Assembly (NCBI RefSeq): GCF_025698545.1 | Contig: NC_068571.1 | Location: 16,638,160-16,702,159 of the forward strand | DNA: 64,000 nt | Source of the DNA: Gossypium raimondii | Taxonomy: Eukaryota; Streptophyta; Magnoliopsida; Malvales; Malvaceae | Reading direction: 5' to 3' | Shown: one piece after another, positions 62,001 through 64,000 of the stretch | Layout: each line of letters opens with the position of its first letter | How positions within the stretch are numbered: position 1 is the first letter of the stretch | The notes under the pieces: model-generated | Seen by the model: the letters and a program-made list of their open reading frames with translations, nothing else | What the model was told of the DNA's origin: nothing | The model's database searches: none | Made by a program: the position numbers and the translations under genes

Positions 62001-63165
62001 TAATTTCTTTTCAAGGCGTCGATCTTACTTTTCATTTATGCAAAGCTAGGACGTCCATCTTTTCGCTTCTCCTCTAGTACCAATATTTAATATGTTTTCG
62101 ATTGAGCTCTACGTACTGTGTGTACATAGAGTCGCCTATTAGGCTCTTTGTCGGCCGTATAAACTGCTTATTCTTTTCCATAGGAACTCTAGCATGTTTG
62201 CATAGTGTTGTCACAAGATGATGAAAGAAAATTCGACCTTCTGGCTGATGAAGCATTGTTTCATATTTTGATGGATCTATTCTCCAATGCATATTTTTTT
62301 TCTGTAAAATCCCATATAGCAAAATAGCTCGAAAAGTATTGACATTAGAGACATTTAGAGCTGGTGTAATTCTAGTGCAAACAAACTGCATCCACATTTT
62401 TGCTATTGGAAGATAATCACTAATTTCTTTTTGAGGCGTTAGTCTTACTTTTTGTTTAAGCAAAGTCGGGATGTCTATCTTTACTTTTCTCATTTGGTTC
62501 CAATCTTTAATTTGTTTCCAATTGTGCTCTACGTACTATATGTACATAGAGTCGCCTATTAGGCTCTTTGTCAATCACATAAACTTTTCATTCTCTTCCA
62601 TAGGGACTCTAGCCTATTTGCATGATGTCGTCACAAGATGGGGAAAGAAAATATCGAGCTTCTGGATGCGAACTCATTGTTTCATATTTTGATAGATCCA
62701 TTCTACAATGCATAGTTGTTTTTTTTTTTACAAAATTCCACATAGCAACATAGCTCGAAAAGTATTGACATTAGAGATATTTAGAGCTTGTGTAATTCTA
62801 GTGCAAATAAACTGTATCCACATTTTAGCTATTGGAAGCATAATCGTTTGATTAAAGTTGGTTGGGAGCCCGACATCTGGTCTATACTTCCAATCAGATT
62901 CATAGTATGGAGTATCGTAAAACTCACAAATTGCCCTCAGGGTTTAATGACACATCCTCACCCCTTACTGTTACTGTTTCCCACATGAAACCATGTGGTC
63001 TCTGAGTTCCCTCATCCCTAAGGACAACATAGAATTCTTGGAAAATTGAAATAACTATATTCTCTTTCAGGATTACGCAAAAGTGCTCCCATCCATGATA
63101 CCAGACTAGCGACCAAATTTCCTTACAAAGAACCATTGATGGCAAGAATCCCCTTTCTTGAATAA
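62001..63165 (-). pseudogene. Plant retroelement accessory ORF (PF20167-like), tandemly duplicated
   Basis: On the minus strand the N-terminal part (63145-62924) reads MPSMVLCKEIWSLVWYHGWE, VISIFQEFYVVLRDEG and RPHGFMWETVTVRGEDV, then stops. Further on (62493-62074) an open frame reads KMWMQFVCTRITPAL, FRAILLYGIL and GRIFFHHLVTTLCKHARV. These are parts of the 'putative plant transposon protein' found in Athila-like elements; function unknown. A 420-bp unit is present twice (62001-62420 and 62421-62847), the second copy full of stops. Confidence 0.7.
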
Positions 63166-64000
63166 ATGTTTTTCCTTGTGACTTAAGAAAATATTGGTAG
63201 CTGTTGTTATGATCACCGAATTAAACCGCTATTCAACCAATATTAACTGGTAATATAGAGTAAATAGGGAATCGTCCCACGAAGAAGCTCGTGTTAAACC
63301 TATTTGAAGAGAATTGAAATTAAAGTAATATAAAATGCATGTAAGAAAGGAAAGGGGGTTTATGCTTCTATGTTTGGTAAAAATGACCTAAGTAACGAAC
63401 AAGTTTTTAACTTCAATTACGAATGCTAAAAATTATCAAAATAAAGAGAAAGAATGCTTAGTTATTGACTCTTTAATCCGCCAAGCACAAGTTCTTTGCG
63501 ACCTTTAATTATCCTAGTAGACTAATTCGGCAGCAAGGCTGAAAAATCACTTACGAAGCGACTTCCTATCCCTAGTAAATTTTTATTCAATTAGAGAACA
63601 TTCATAATTGAAGACCTACCTTTAATTATCTCTTTGTTGACTAATTAAAGGTGCATTTCGTATTTTAGAGACTTCACCTAGCATTAACCAAAGAAAATCC
63701 TCCAGCGGCTTCTAAAATTAAATCCAAAGTTGTTTTAATTAGCTGCAGGCCAATTAGTCATCACCAATTCTAAGTTTAATTAAGTAATTCGATTAATCAA
63801 TTTGCACTTAGATGATTATAAGAAAATTCCTAAATTAAATAGGTGATCAATCCAATTGATTTAGAAAAATTCCTTGAGCGATAAAACAAACAATTCAAGA
63901 ATACCGAATTTGAATTTAAAACAAAATAAATCTTCAAATCCCTTATGCTCGGTTTCATAAGTGTCTAACTAAGCTTAAGTAATTTAGCCACTCATAGCAA
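63166..64000. repeat. Retroelement LTR-like sequence at window end
   Basis: Non-coding, with a gggaatcgtcccacgaagaa phrase (63269) similar in style to aaggatcgtacccaaggg in 2435-3893. It probably belongs to the same element as the ORF to its left and continues beyond the window. Confidence 0.4.

Overview
This looks like a repeat-dense stretch of a plant nuclear genome, most likely cotton (Gossypium) or a close Malvaceae relative. The genus is inferred from spliced plant genes, a plastid ycf1 fragment, very AT-rich spacers, and Ty3/gypsy LTRs carrying the CACACGGCCGTGT-type palindromes I associate with cotton. No search was run.

Only one gene looks intact: a two-exon leucine-rich-repeat receptor-like pseudokinase of the RLK902/RKL1 type on the minus strand (21879-24421). 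A decayed copy of it, with a homologous intron, lies in the opposite orientation at 628-2346. A second host-type gene, a TM9SF/EMP70 endomembrane protein on the minus strand (49888-53253), is broken. It lacks its second and last exons and carries a frameshift, and a 637-bp MULE-type element sits 8 bp upstream of its ATG.

Most of the rest is nested mobile DNA. In order: a gypsy integrase scrap (1-478); an LTR fragment (2435-3893); a complete but non-autonomous LTR element with 1.77-kb LTRs and the target duplication CTTGG (4375-10456); a probable solo gypsy LTR (10754-20777) into which a ycf1 plastid fragment (about 11505-12105) and a 7.1-kb CACTA transposon (13016-20114, target duplication CAT) were inserted. 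After the receptor gene come a long-TIR element with an internal hairpin (24788-27084), a complete minus-strand CRM-like chromovirus (28005-36166, target duplication GTGGT), an LTR piece (39197-40533), an internally deleted Tekay/Del-like chromovirus (40534-45711), a Copia remnant (45713-46592) and an Athila-like remnant (46593-48566). Beyond the TM9SF pseudogene are a Harbinger-like MITE, a 974-bp fold-back element, a mosaic of gypsy LTR pieces and a minus-strand retroelement accessory ORF with a 420-bp tandem duplication (62001-63165).

The most unusual object is the CACTA element. It has no visible transposase. All on one strand it carries exons 1-2 of a GET4-like gene, two exons resembling a TBC/Rab-GAP gene, and a terminal exon resembling a RING/U-box-family gene, plus degenerate telomere-like repeats. 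Second is the pairing of the short LTR element at 4375-10456 with the CRM-like element at 28005-36166. They share primer site, leader and polypurine region but not coding content, as expected for a non-autonomous derivative and its partner family. Third, a 250-bp block of unique-looking flank (38623-38872) is also found inside the gag of the CRM-like element (33510-33763).
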